Source of the DNA: Narthecium ossifragum
Lineage: Eukaryota > Streptophyta > Magnoliopsida > Dioscoreales > Nartheciaceae
DNA: 64,000 bases
Assembly (NCBI GenBank): GCA_963920575.1
Contig: OY986963.1
Coordinates: forward strand, 8,780,896-8,844,895
Direction: 5' to 3'
A model generated the notes under the pieces. It was not told the DNA's origin and ran no database searches. It saw only the letters and a program-made list of their open reading frames with translations. Of the stretch, positions 11,601 through 24,846 are shown in pieces; the stretch's first letter is position 1, and every line of letters starts with the position of its first letter. The position numbers and the translations under genes were made by a program.

Positions 11601-14600
11601 CTCCCCTCTCTTTCTTCTCCTCTATTTCTCTCTCTCCTCCGGCTCCTCCTCTGTTTCTCTCTCCTCCGGCTCTTCCTCTATTTTTTTCTCTTTCCCTCCC
11701 CTCTCTCTCTCTCCTCCTTCCCTCCTCTCTTCCCCTCCATGGTTTATAGAACTGAAGGTGTCGGTGGCTCGATGCAATTAAGACATCGGTGCAATCATTG
11801 CAAGCAGCCAAAGAAGTCGTCGGTGCTCACAGTGGAAGCTGTCGGTGACCGTCCACGACGATCCGGTATGTATCGGATCCGTACCGGGCGGTACATGAGG
11901 TATCGCCTAGCACAACACCGGCACCCCCCGATACCGATTCGAGGGGGGGGGGGTTTATCCCGGCTAGCTGCCGGTCCGGTGCATACCGGCCGGCATGAAC
12001 ATGTGCCGGCCGGTATGGAAATCCTTGCTCCTACATGATAAGCCATGATAATAAAAGAGCACTTAAAACCTGGTTCCATCAACAAGACGAATAAATCTTC
12101 AAGAAAAGAATCTTTATAAAAGAACTCTTATCATAATGGCAATGGACAATAATGTATAGCTAACACAGTTACTTTTTCCACAGAAAACAAGAAGAAAGAA
12201 AATTAATACTCCTACGATGAAACTCATAGAACATGGAAGCAAAAACCAACCTTGTTCAAAGGGACAACGCGCCGGATCCTCGCCAAAATATTGAGCTAAA
12301 GAATCAGCATTTCTCCCCTGCAAAATAAACCATTTCTATGTCAACAAAGTAGCAATGGACCAGCTATTAAATCAAATATTTATCAAGAAAGAGCACCCAC
12401 CACTTCAGAATACAATGATATAAGTGACCTTACGTCAGCCTCTGCAGTATCAAGGAAACTTTTCGACGCCTGGAAGAAGAAAAAAATTATCTTAATTAAT
12501 AATAACTCTTTGTTAAATGTGTAATTCATATAATTACGAAAGAATAGCAAAGGCAAAAAGCAACAAAATGTTCTCCCCAGATCTAGAAATGGATATACTC
12601 TTATACATCTAAATATACCCCTTAAATGATATAGTTGACAGTGGAGAGTTGATCATACACATTTATACTTGTCCGATATTTTGGTTTGAGACCGAGAAAG
12701 ACCAAGTAACCTGGGATTGGAAGTCAGATAACAATCAATCTACGAAAAGTAGTTTGATTAAGCCTACTTTCTCTATCTGATTACATGGAAGATTACGTTT
12801 TGTAGAGTTTGAAAGAGAAGACAATTTTATGATGATAACAGTTCATCAGAGATGCACCATGCCGCTGTTATCAGAGTTGTTCGACACCTGTAGAAATTGA
12901 CGGGTTAATTGGAGTGTTAGATGCATCTACTTGATAAGCATTACCATGCCGGTGGCACGTGCTATGTCAGTCTTTGCCATTTACCCAGAACACAGACCTC
13001 TTCAGGAAGAAATGTACTCGCGAATCTGTGGGGAGTATTTGTATCATGCTGTTTGAATTATTGGCACTGACTGGCATGGTACTCCATGTTATTTTGAATA
13101 GCTTTAAAATATCGTGAAATTAAGAACTGGAAGCACATTAAACGTATCAGACAATCTAGGGGTTGATGGGTTATATCCTCTATTAGCACAAGCCTCAAAA
13201 CTATGGAACAAAAAATCCCAGCTGCTGAGGGCAGCGCCTGTTGTGCTCATGAAGTCTATGACAAGGACTAGTCATTTTATAGAGATACTAAATTCAATTG
13301 AATAAATCAGTCATCTTAGATATCATCCTACGATCAAGAACATGTACGTAATATGTTATTAAGAACTACCAGTCAAGTTCTAAACTACTGAGAAAGGAAC
13401 AACCTATATAGATGCACATTGATTCGCCTGGAATTGTTAATACACGGAAAAAAAAAAAACTAGTCACCTTCCGAAAACCCGTGGATACAGCACCATCACT
13501 TTCACATGCTGTGAGTTCTTGCTCGACTTTTTCAAGACCCTTGTTCACAGCTTGCATTTCTTCCGCGACCAATTTTAATTGAATCTACATGTTTTTTTAC
13601 AAAGTACACATCACAGCAATCAAAAGAATTGCCAAATTTAGTTACAACCGGCTTACATACCCTAGAAATTCTCAGAAAAACAGAAGGGGACAAAAAATAG
13701 TACCTTTGATGCTGATTCCAAATGGATCAAGTCTTTATCAAAATCAAGCAACTCTGGCATTTTCTCAGCAAGGAGCTGGTAAAAGATAATGAGTTATCAA
13801 TAGGCATCGTCTTATCAATCCATAATAGCTAGCACTGATTTAGACACCAAAGAACAGGACCAACAAATGAACTCTTGAGAATAATATTTTGGAGGACTAA
13901 GAAATTACAAAACATCATGAACTGTGCCTATGACAATATGCAGTCGAAGCAATTCTTTCTTATGGACAAGGCCCAACCACAAGCTTATGACAATATGACT
14001 AAAGGGAATTTTGCCTAATTAACCCAGATGTAAAGATAGTACCAGGCAAATTCAGCCAGCCCAAAAGCAAATTACAAATTTGAATGATGAAACCACGCTT
14101 GGCCATAGCAACATTTCTTGTGGATGAAAGCAACTTAACATGCAGCTCGAATGGGACCTCTTTCTATCATCATCAGATCACAGATCAATTTGATGAGCAC
14201 ATGGATGTAACTCCAGGTAAATCGGCACCAAAGAATCATTGAAACAATTATAAGTTATACAGCAAAATACTAGAACGATCCGCCCAAACCACTAGGGTCA
14301 CTCAACTTTCATTAATTAGAGGTATCAAGGTCATTACTGGATATTATACGGACCAATCGGAAAGTAATATCACATGAGTGCACCGCCAAAATTTTAATAT
14401 GTTCACAACACTTTACAGCTCAACAATCTTAATGTGCAAGGACTCTTTAAGTGTTTGCACCAATACATGATCAGTCTCATAGATTATCTGTGGAAATAAC
14501 TGCTAAACTTTCTCTTGTTTCTACTTCACACTTCACTGAAAAGGTGTCATGCGATCTAGCAGCCTGAAAAGCATGAAGTGCATATTGAATTATCTAGCAT

Positions 14601-17600
14601 ATATCAGTAGGGTTCTAAATGATAGTTCCACATGTTGCACAATTCTCTGGGTGCTCTGAATTACAAACCTTGCATAAGTAATGCATCAACGTCATTTTGT
14701 TATTTCTTGCACGCGTATCTGACAGTTTGAGGAGGCTATCAAGCCGAAATCCCACTGCAGATCCTATAGAGAAGACACGAACTTCTGTTCAGTATTTATG
14801 ACATAAGAAACTTCAAGTGAATGTAATGCACCATAATTTGATACCCCGTGTTGTGCCTTGATTCAATGCATTTCCTAATGTAAGAATAGTCTGCATTATC
14901 TGCCGCAACTTCAAAGACTCTTTCACCTAGAAAGAAAAGGTAGAATGAGTTAACCTCATCTAGAAAAAAGCATCTTCAATTTGTTTTGCTATGTCTTAAG
15001 CTACCTCTCTAGAGGCATCATTGATTGTATTTAAGTTGGATCTCAACTCCTGCACCTGTTTCAATTTAACATTGCATTTGAAGTGATCACATATAAAGAT
15101 CTATCCATCAGCATCGATCTCCATTCAACAAAACAAAATACCTGAGCGGAAAAGGTAATTCTAAAAGAGAAAACTCGCAACTTGGATTCTACTCGAGGGA
15201 CCTTCATCAGCTCTAGAAAAAACTGAAAACACCCTAAAGAAGTGAGTTTTTTTCCTCGAAGTTAGAAAAATAATACACTCATGGACAATGTCAAACCTGT
15301 TCACACCTCCCAAGCATTTCTTTGTTTCCAGTGTAGTTCTAACAAGTTACAAACAGTATAAGATACAAAATTAGTAGACAACAAAGTTGATAACCAAGAT
15401 AGGATAGTCTGCAGAAGCAAATTTAGTAGTTTAGCATATAAAAATGTGCAGCAAAATGAAGAAAAAAGAAGATGTCGTGGACACCACAAGTTCCATGAAA
15501 AGACTACCAAAAGAACACATAACAACAACCAAAGCAATAAATACCATCACCCAATGGAAATCATAAAACTCATTTAACATCTACCAACACTCATCCCTAA
15601 CAAGCAGCATCCTGGATTAAACATAGAAACTTGTAGATGGTAGAGCTCAAACCATGGCATTGTTATGATAATAATTGCAATACTGTTAAATAGTTTGCTT
15701 CTATACCATACTATAGTGCAAAGCCACTACCATTCCATGAATTTAAAGGTCGAGAATATCCCTCAATTCAACATGAAAATATTAGAGATAGCTATTATAA
15801 TAATGACCTGCAAAGAGTTCTTCCATTACCGCAAAGCACTAATTATATGTCAACTGTTTTATTCCATTTCAAATTCCACCAACTTGGTGATCAAGCATGG
15901 TTTAGCCTCAACAAGATGGTCCTTTGTCCCGCGGGGGTGGGGGGGGGTGGTGGGGGGGGGGGGGGGGGTGGGGTTGGGGGTTAGCTGCCATTAAATCCAT
16001 CCTTGTTACAACCAGGTCCAGCTTATACCAGTTTGCAAATTCTCGTAAGAAGCAAAAAACAGCAAATGAGGGATATTATAGTTGATAAATGAGTCAGGAG
16101 TAATTCCAAGGCAATAGGGTAAGCACACGGATTTAAATTCAAGCAGACACGGAAAATGCCGACCAAAAGTTACCATGCCAGTAATTTTTCTTGTTCTTCT
16201 TTTGATTACTTATGTTAAGAGACATGCACGCAACAAACAAAAGTTGAGCAAATGCTTATGTTAAGACTATAAAGCACCGTAAAAAACAAAATTTATGCCA
16301 AATAAGAAGCCAGTACGACTTTCATCTCCCAAATGAATTCGAAGAGTAAGGCAAGATCATATGGTAGCCTTTTCTTTTTTATGTTCATGTTATTTGTACC
16401 TCTCTTCTCCTTTCGTTTCTCTGTTTTCTTGCATTTTCATACTTCCCAACTAGCAATCTGTCGCAGGTATTATATTTCAGGTTGACATATTTACTGTTTT
16501 TCATCTAAATATTTCTTACACATCCTTGTTTTCCTTCTTGCAAAATCCTCTCAAAAGTATATTCAAGTTTGCATTTGGAATAAAAAGCGTCACAAAAGAG
16601 CAAAGCACCTAAAGAAATTCATAGTTGATAAGTGTGAAAAGGTTCCATATTTGGTTCCGTCGTAATCTCGTGTTGAATTCATTTTCCAGGAGTTTCATGC
16701 TAGAACTGTGTAAGGCATCGAAGTGCCAAAGCATTCTCAGTATCAATTAGAAACAAAACAAGTTAAGAATTGCCAGATACTTCAATATCAGTGCACTAAG
16801 AATCCAATGAAAATACAAAAGCCAATTGACATCGGTGCCCAGCATGTAAGCTGACTGAAATAGGTGACCCTTGAACAAAAATGAAGATTCTAGACTAAAA
16901 GACTAAACAGGAAGAAAAAAAGATTTGCCTTCTATACATTGGTTCTAAACACGGATAAATAACAAGATGAATACACTACCTTCAGCATCTCCATTTCTTC
17001 CTTTGTAGGGCAAAATTTGATGAGATTCTCCACTTGGTCAATGTCCAAAACTGCAGCATCCAGGGCTAATATAGCACTCTGAGGATTAGCCATAACAAAA
17101 AAATGAACAAATTTTGTTCGAATATTCCATTAAGCAAGACCATTACATTCAATGTGATAAATATTTTACACAAGATTTTTCAGAGGAAACATGCAAGATC
17201 CTTAAAGCAGATAACATGGTCCTAGATCCATTGTGGAAAAAGAATGAGAGATGTTATCAGGAATAAATACCTCCACAAGTATGAAAGAAACAGAAAATGC
17301 AGCAAGCAGAAAAATGAAAAAGAAAGGAAAGACATGCTACCTCAGTAGTGATTTGGAGAAAAATGACACGAAAAACTATTAGCACAAAGTTTGAAAAGGA
17401 AACTAACCGCGGCACTAAGACATGCATGGAAACACATGAGGTGTGATCAAACCACCCCTGAGTAGAAAAATACAACCTGCCATTGTGCAAGGCCCAAAAT
17501 CCCCTCGAACATATTATTGACAAGATGGAGATCATTATTGTACAATAGGGTGCAAAACTTCATCTAACCAATATCATTATTATAAAACCCATTGGTAACA

Positions 17601-20600
17601 TCTCGAAATCAAAAGGAGAAATATGCTTAGATGAAAGTTCACAGTGCTCATATCCTTGTCATTAGCGTAGGATAGGGTGCAACTTCATCTACCTAATATC
17701 ATTGTTATCAAACGGCTCAAACCAATTGGTCACATCTTGAACTCAAAGGAGATTTATGATCACAGGAATTTCACAGTGCTCGTATGTGTCCACTTCAAAC
17801 TCGTTGTTTGGGGTAAATGCAAAGAGATCATGTCAGGCCTTTCCTTGTCATCAAAAATTTCCAAAAATAATATGGATGTTCACCCAAGTAAACACATAGA
17901 GAAAAGCCAAAATCCAAGTGAAGGCACGATCTCCAAAATAAGCAATTTAACTGTCTGGTTCTAGATGATCTAAAGACTCAAAAAAGCCACAGATAAAAAG
18001 CTTTCTAGATCTTGGCTTCAAGCCTATTCGTAATCCACCCTTTTAATTCCTCGTCCCTCTCACTCCACATGCCATTTGTAATTCAGAACAAAATAAACAT
18101 CAGTAGTTCCACCATGCACATGGTTACTTTCCCATTTTTCTTGCTACCAAATCTGATACACCATGCACCAAGTTCTCTCCCATTTCCGCCCATGGCCTCT
18201 ATGCTACAAAGTACAAACCATAAGTTCTACATCCAAATCATAGTATAGAGCTATGAAAGCTTAAGATTTATATTAATGGGATGGAAAATGGTCGAATTCT
18301 ATCTGAGGGAACTTCAACACATCCTCCCAGTAGGACCAAACCCAACAAGACCTACTTTGGTTTGTATATCATTCAACTACATTTCTGATTCCTTGATAGT
18401 GTGCAAAATTATTCAAACCCAACCCAATAAAGCCCAAGGTTATGATACAGCTTGATCAGACTCCATGCATGGTCTATGATACGTTTTAATTTTTACTAAC
18501 AAAGGTACTAGAATAAAGATTTCAATTTGAAAGAAAAATATTCCAAACTAGAAGACCGTCGTTGCAAAGAATAAGGGCATAACCTTAACCAATTCAATTC
18601 CAATATCACAAGGTATTCAATCGTTCATGACGGTGGATGCAATATTCCATGAGATCCAAAGAGGATCTAGAAAACTATGAGAGTCAACTATATGGATCAA
18701 AACAAGAGCCACTATCTTCCGTTGTCAGATCTCTGGTGTCTAGAACTCCAGTCCAAGAAAATCACTAGCACCAAGTAGATAGCAAATTAAAAATTTCTCT
18801 TAACCAAATTATGAGAGTCAATTAGTAATTGCAACTTCCATTGCACAATAGACGGTGACGGAGTCACTTCTTGAGAATTGACCCAAGTGGATAGCAACTT
18901 ACAAATCTGGGAAGGAAAGAGCTATGGCTCAATTTGACCTCCTTTGAAGCATGCTTCACAACCACTTTCCTCTTAACCAAACAATAGAATCCATCTCCCA
19001 GAGATTCCTTTATTAGCTAATCACCCCTTAAAAACCAGTAAACCAATTTCATCGTCGTTTGATTGGCGAGTGAATAGGGTTTGAGATGGTTCAAAAGGTC
19101 AGCCATAACGAAAGACACCATCGCGCTTCAAACTTAACAGACTAAAGCAACCGAAACCTGCATTCATCCAAATTTAAGAGTGAATGTCTCTTCCCATGTC
19201 ACTCTTCCATATTTATCCTGTTCTATCTCGGATTCACCAATTTTCTTAAGAGAGGTTTCGATCATTTCACCATACCCTTAGACAAAATTGAGGTTTTCGG
19301 ACTTCCTAGTTTATAATAGTTTGAATGCAAAAGATTTCTTTTAGCAGACTCACTTCAATGGTAAAGTCCAGTCCCTTTACATACAAGCAATGGTTGATCG
19401 CAGCCCATTATCCCTTCAAGTAGAATTTGAATTGCTTACCCGGCACCAAACAGGCAAACAGTAAGATTTTTCAGAAAGTTTGTCAGACTAACAGATGGAA
19501 AGAAAAGAAGCCTCCTTACAATCATATCAGGGAGAGGCATTTTGATTTTTGTCAGCATAATTTCACAATTATTTGCTCGACGCATGTCAACCTGAAAAGA
19601 TGGCAAAGATGATCAAACTTTGAGATTAACTAAGATTTGCATCACATTAACAACCCAATGCCACGAAAATCACTAATACCAGCACCAAATAGTAATTTTG
19701 AATATCTGGAGTAGAAAAGCACATGAGCACCGCAGAAAGTTCAAGTAGCATGCAGTCAAAGATTATGCAAAGCTCATGACCTGAAAATGGGAAAACCACT
19801 AGAACAAGATAGCCAATGGTACTTGGAGGAAGATCTAAGTAAATAGAAGAGCATCCAAAACAAGGCTTAGAAATTAGTGGCACATCTAGTTGGCAAACTG
19901 TAAAACATGTGTACCAGGGAAAAATTAAATTATAGACCTCAAAACATCCAATCACAAGGTCAAGAAAATGCAAGCAGAGATTAAAAACCCACTATGATGT
20001 TCCATGGGGCATTCGCAATGGATATTCCCACAACAATAATAGTATAGAAGACAACAATTGATTCAAATTTCATATACTGCAGATATATGACAGCCTAAGA
20101 AATAATGAACACTCCAATAGAGGCCCGTAGGAATCTCGTCAGTTAGCTTTTCCTTGTCAAAACGGCCAGGCAATGAGTTAAAACAAGCCATTCCTCTATC
20201 AAAATTTGGTATCCCTCTCCTGCAAGGTCCCAGAATCTTAAGAAGTAGTCTTACATCTTATAGTTCACTTTGCATGCATATAGCATTTTTTAATTGACTA
20301 TGCACAACCTAACCTCATCTTGATAAGAAAAAATGGTAGAAAAGGTACACCTCTAGTCATAATCTGAAACATATTTCAGGTGCTCGGCTTAATCGGTTGA
20401 GAGGAACATGGACAGCTTCAGGTAGATGGCGACTGCAACCTAGATGTTCTATATAGTAGCTTACTGATGTAGGAGCAATTCTTGTAATCAGAGTTGCATA
20501 TCACATAGATTAAGTCACTCGTTGATTATTTGGCCAATATCTAGAGCATCATATAAGCATGTCATTGAGACTTTTCCATCTTAAAGTAATGACAAGTTAG

Positions 20601-23600
20601 TGACAATGAAAACAAGTGTAAAGCTGAAGCCAACAGTAAATATCACTGCTCATTTCGTGTATATGACATTCAACTTAAACAAAGGAATACACTACTTGAG
20701 TTCCTGAAGCAAAAACTTCAAATGCATGTAAAAGTGTTTCAAGATATAACCCGCACTAATAGTTTATGAATCATCTTGATAAATGTTGACAATCCCAGGA
20801 TTCAGTAATCTCGATACTTAAGATGATATTTTCAGAAATGTCTGGAGAGAATTATGCCAATACCAAGTGAACAATCTCTGATTTGCTAACGGTAGAACCA
20901 CGTCGATGTCCTCCTTTATTTGTATCACTTGCATCGTTTGCAACTGCAGTTGAGAATAGACTCTCCAGTTCTGACAAATCAATCTCAGGGGCCCTGTTAA
21001 GAATTGCATAAACAAGATATGACTATTTACACCTTAACAGAAGTGTGCATACAAAACAAATAAACACTACAGCAATAAAGCAATATCAGCAACGAAAAGT
21101 AAAGTAAATCAAAAAATGTTCTAAGAGCACATAATAATCGATAGGGTCCTGGAATCTAAGATTGTGTTGAGGTTGACCAGCATGTTTCGAAACTGCAAAC
21201 CATTTAAGTAGGTAGTAAACCACTTGCATAAAAATTCTAAACTATCACAAGTCTAACTTACAAGAATGATTCATAAGTCCTAATCATGTACAGCTACAGA
21301 CCAACAAGTCCCACAAGTTCAGGGCTATGGACCAATAACAGAAATGATCTCGTAACTAGACTTCTCCCGCTACATTCCTGTGAAACCTTCGAAAGTGATC
21401 GAAGCCATGTAGAGATTAACACGTTTCTATACCACTTACGTCGATTCACTTTCTTGCTTTTGAGAATCAGCCCACAGACTCCCTTGCATAGCTCTGGTAA
21501 CTTTCACCCAATGTAATGGCTTTAGTGTAGCTTTTTTTGGTGCATTGGTAGCTGCTGTAGATCCACGACCTCTTCCTGCATTGGAATTTGTATATCTTCC
21601 TCTGCCCATAGACGGTGGTGGTGGTCCTAGTGTATTTGGGGCTTTAGGTACATGAGGTTGTGGTGGACCTGGTATCCCTCCTTGTATTGGTGGAGGAGGA
21701 GGCATGCTACCTGAAGAATTTGCTGCCTGAGACGGCTGTGAAGGAGCTGAACCCTTTTGAGGAAGTCCCAAGGGAGGTGGGGGTGGGGGAGGGGCAGTTC
21801 CTTTCAATGTACTAGGAGGTGGAGGGGGCCCACGAGCAGTACTACTCACAAGAGGTGGTGGAGGAGGAGGTGGAGGACCCTTGTTAGATGCAGCAGGGAG
21901 AGGATGAACTGGAGGTGGAGGACCTTTGCTAGGCAGGGGAGGTGGAGGTGGAGGGTCCTTACCAGACAATGGCGGAAAAGGAGATGGCGGAGGAGACTTA
22001 AGGATACTACCGCTTCTGCTAGAAAGATTAGGGGTTGGTGGTGGAGGGGGTGGAGGTGGAGGGAGATTCTTCTTTGTTTCATGAGAAAATGACGGTGGTG
22101 GTGGTGGTGGTGGTGGTGGTGGTGGTGGTGGTGGTGGTGGTGGTGGTGGTGGTGGTGGTGGTGGAGGAGGAGGAGGAGGAGGAGGAGGAGGAGGAGGAGG
22201 AGGAGGGGGGGTGTTGCTGCAATTCCTTTCGAAGAAGTTGAAGATGGCAAGGGTACCTGAATTCCCTTAGCTGCAAAACCAGACAAAAGGGGAGGTGGTG
22301 GTGGTGGGAGTGGGGCAGAACTTTTATGAGGAGAAGGGGGCAGAGCATGTTTTGGTGGAGAACTGGTAGTTCTTGTTTGGTAGGACACAAGACTGACTCC
22401 AGGAGAAGTATGAACTGAAGACAGCGAAGGTGGAGACGGGGGTGGAGGTGGTGGAGGTGGTGGAGGGGGAGGGGGAGGAGCAGGTTGGCTGATAGCATGC
22501 ACAACCACCTTTTCAGAAGTTGATTGTAAAAAATCTGATGCTTGATCTGCTGTGTCATTCTTGGAATTCTGCACTTCATGTGGAAGTGGCTTAGCTTCTG
22601 GAATAATTATAACATTTGTCAATATAACATCCTAGCTCAATATGACAACCTAGGCAATAAAACTGCATGTAGCATTTCACCCGAGAAAATTGCACATGAC
22701 AGTTAGAGGCTGACAGTGTACCTTCCTCAACTTTATTCTCACCAATTAAGGAAACAGCATTTGAAGTTTTAGAATCCTCTTCTTCTTCATCAGATTCTAA
22801 AGGTGATATTAGAGGCAAAGGCATTTCCGTGCTTACTTTTCTTTGCAGCCTAGACAATTCTTTCGCATCATCTAAGATCAGTTTTTGAATCTTTTCTTGC
22901 AAGGCATTCACTGGAATTTGTTTAAGCAACCAAAAGGCAGCATCGTCGTTACTATCAACCCATTCAACACCACCAAAAAGTTCTTGAACTTTTGAAAAGG
23001 CTTCAATGGGCAATCCACCTTTTACCTCACCATTCAAAGTTGCAATTGGAGCTCTTGGAGGGGTAATGCTTTCAGCTTCACCAAAAAGAATCTGGAAATT
23101 TATTAGGATTACAATAAGCGAATAGAAGAAAAACAAGTTGGAACATTTGATTGTTAAAGTGGTATCATTTAAACTTAGCTTACCTCTGCCCGGAAACCTT
23201 TTGGATATCGGTCCTTTGAATCCCAAAGAATGTCGATGTCCTCAGAATTCAGAATCAAGATATTCGAGCGAATGAAAGCAGTATTGAACATTACCCGAAA
23301 CATCATAACTTCCCTTTCTGGATCCAGGTCCAAATGAAGACACTCCAATACAACATCACCCTGGACTATGCACTGAACATCAATCTTAATAACATCGCAG
23401 TCCTCCTGTAAGGATATACCAGATTCCAATGTTCTGAGGTAGGAGAAAAGGCCAAAAGAATTTGACCAAAAGCGCAAGAAGCCTACCTGTCGGTAATGTC
23501 GTAAGGATTTCCTCTTCTTGGACATTGAGAAGAGAGTTACAGTTGAAAGACCACCCTTGTTATCGAACCTTTGGCCAAAAATACGAACTATTGGCCTGCA

Positions 23601-24363
23601 GCCATTATCAGAATCAAATTTTGGAATGGCTCGAAGGATGAGACAATCCACAGAGAGAGATCTTTCCATTAGTGGATTTTCTGGAGAAATACTCCCCCTA
23701 GCAACATACTGCAAGTAACGGAGCTGTGATGGAAAAGGATTGAGAGGCGATAGAAGTTGCAAAAACCCTTTAGGAGCTTCACGATGGACAATCTCCAGAG
23801 TTCGTTGCTCTGCACTGTGCATCTTTCTGCCTATCAGAAAACTAGCCAGAAGAAATGCCAACAGCGGCCAACCTCCTCTCTCACAATGAAGAAGTATAAT
23901 ATTTTGACGATTTTCAAAAGATAACCAACTCTCGCTCACCCGAAGAAAATGCTGAACAATGGACAAAGGAAGTAGAGGACAGCCTTCATATTGGCGCGGA
24001 TAATCGATAATAGTGACATCATATTCAGAGATAATTTCAGCAAATTGACTTTTCTTTTGCCCCTCTCTAAAATTGAATGCTAGGAATGAAGAATCTGCAA
24101 ATTCCTCATGCATCTCATTTAAAATTTCATGAAGATAGATCTGGTACACTCCATCGGGCAAAACGTCGGTTGAGAAGCAAGAATCAAAAACTACATGAGG
24201 AAAAAGGACAGATAACGTTGGTAAGTATGAACTAACTCACAAAAACAATAGGCTAAGTGTTTGATGTAAGAAAATTATTTGTACACCCACCATAGACTCT
24301 ATCAACAAATTCCAGCAAACCATCAGGCGGTCTTTTGTAAAAGAACCTGCTAAAGAGAGACAT
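8621..24363 (-). CDS. FH: Class II formin (PTEN-like, FH1, FH2), 18 coding exons
   Basis: Formins nucleate and elongate actin filaments; plant class II forms carry an inactive PTEN-like domain that binds membranes. Exons, 5' to 3' on the minus strand: 24363-24291, 24190-23487, 23405-23184, 23091-22722, 22597-21440, 20993-20864, 19591-19520, 17078-16980, 15338-15297, 15222-15142, 15055-15005, 14926-14845, 14763-14669, 13775-13704, 13584-13468, 12469-12401, 12317-12251 and 8793-8621. The protein starts MSLFSRFFYKRPPDGLLEF. The phosphatase loop reads HCERGGWP, lacking the catalytic arginine. The C2-like part ends near AEILFGEAES. A long proline-rich FH1 follows, then a complete FH2 (LKPLHWVKV, IMLTKIKMPLPDMI, LTLGNALNQG, FRLDSLLKLSDTRA) and a charged tail to RPRFSS. 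Expected length is about 1,225 residues. All junctions agree in phase except inside exon 5, where one base is missing at the C7 run (22205-22211). A 2.7-kb element sits in the last intron. Confidence 0.93.
9890..10770 (-). repeat. CGGTCGATCGACCG word-array repeat, copy 1
   Basis: Words of the type CACGGTCGA, CATCGACCGTC and CGGTCGATCGG recur between 10285 and 10645. Beyond them, AATTAAGGGATA and TATTGACATCATCAAAA match in reverse complement the sequence at about 53620-53680. It is therefore the same dispersed family as the duplicated unit at 53576-54640, in the opposite orientation. The start (AGTGGTTCGGCAAACC, 9917) looks like non-coding retroelement sequence but no terminal repeats were found. 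Confidence 0.6.
11062..11740. repeat. Pyrimidine-rich low-complexity tract
   Basis: Continuous CTCTCT, TTTCTCTC and CCTCCGC runs make up most of these bases, including a CCGCCT-type stretch at 11385-11455. Open frames here encode only low-complexity arginine/glutamate or serine/leucine strings on either strand and are not genes. Confidence 0.8.
12942..12975. repeat. Short relic of the CAAGGATT element end
   Basis: ATTACCATGCCGGTGGCACG here closely resembles the terminal sequence of the element at 9352 (GGATTGCCATGCTGGTGGCA). It lies in the intron between formin exons 15 and 16 and may be the remnant of another insertion of that family. Confidence 0.4.
15932..15980. repeat. G-rich homopolymer-like tract
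   Basis: An almost uninterrupted run of G broken by single T bases lies in a formin intron (between exons 8 and 9). It could form a quadruplex. Its length may be unreliable in assembly. Confidence 0.85.
22094..22211. repeat. FH: Coding microsatellite (GGT)23-(GGA)14-G7 in formin FH1
   Basis: On the minus strand this is C7, then CCT and CCA repeats encoding polyproline in the FH1 domain. The tract consists of 23 GGT units (22094-22162) followed by about 14 GGA units and then seven G (22205-22211). Downstream FH1 and FH2 read in the frame that makes this tract polyproline. The upstream FH1 part, ending GIAATPP, enters it one base out of register. One additional C in the C7 run would restore a single frame. 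Confidence 0.9.
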
Positions 24364-24375
24364 TTCATAGAAGAA

Positions 24376-24845
24376 CTGGCTTCAAATTAGACAGATTCCT
24401 AATAACGATGTTACTGTCCAAGCAGCGAAACAACTTTGCAAAAGAAACGTCGACGATTCACAACACCCAATGCAGAGGTTGGAGAAAACCTGAAGTCAGA
24501 GAACAGGAACAAAAGTTCACCTTCCACGTCCCAAAGAAATGCTCAAACTAAATAATTCAGACATCGAGATATCCAAGATTTTGGTTCTCTTCAAATTTTC
24601 TATAAACTAGGGTTTAATGAAAATATTCAACTCCAAGATTGCAGATAAATAAAGTCTAGGCAATTCGATCATCATCACGTCAATAAGGCAATCGAGCCAC
24701 CCATTTCCTAAAATCATCAACATAGTTCCGTCTGAACTCAATCGCAAAACATGACACGCTGATCAAGTATAAACGAGGAAGCAGCGAGACCCGAGAGCTT
24801 TCAACAAAAACCCTAAAGACGCGGAGAAGATGGCGACGTACTCAC
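24376..24845 (-). other. FH: Probable 5' UTR intron of the formin gene
   Basis: On the minus strand a consensus donor (ACACAG then GTGAGT) lies at 24846/24845, and an acceptor CAG at 24378-24376 lies just 12 bases before the start codon at 24363. A leader intron fits the GC-rich block at 24850-25110, which looks like a transcribed leader or promoter. This is inference from splice signals only. Confidence 0.5.
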
Positions 24846-24846
24846 C

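Larger units (their letters stand above)
9352..12027. mobile_element. Large TIR element in the last formin intron
   Basis: The left end reads CAAGGATTGCCATGCTGGTG. The reverse complement of the right end reads CAAGGATTTCCATACCGGCC. These are imperfect inverted repeats of about 25 bases followed by GGCAC words. Flanks are CTACCTACA on the left and CTCCTACA on the right, a plausible 8-9 bp target duplication that has lost one base. The ends are rich in CCGGTACG words. No transposase is visible. Inside are a CGGTCGATCG word array (9890-10770) and a long pyrimidine-rich tract. Removing the element would shrink this intron from about 3.5 kb to about 0.8 kb. Confidence 0.65.

Noticed and set aside
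11371..11811. 146-codon minus-strand frame of Glu/Gly/Arg repeats
   Set aside because: A translation of a pyrimidine-rich simple-sequence tract.
22035..22622. Open frames giving polyhistidine/polyleucine, polyserine/polythreonine or polyvaline/polyglutamate
   Set aside because: They are other frames of the formin FH1 triplet repeats.
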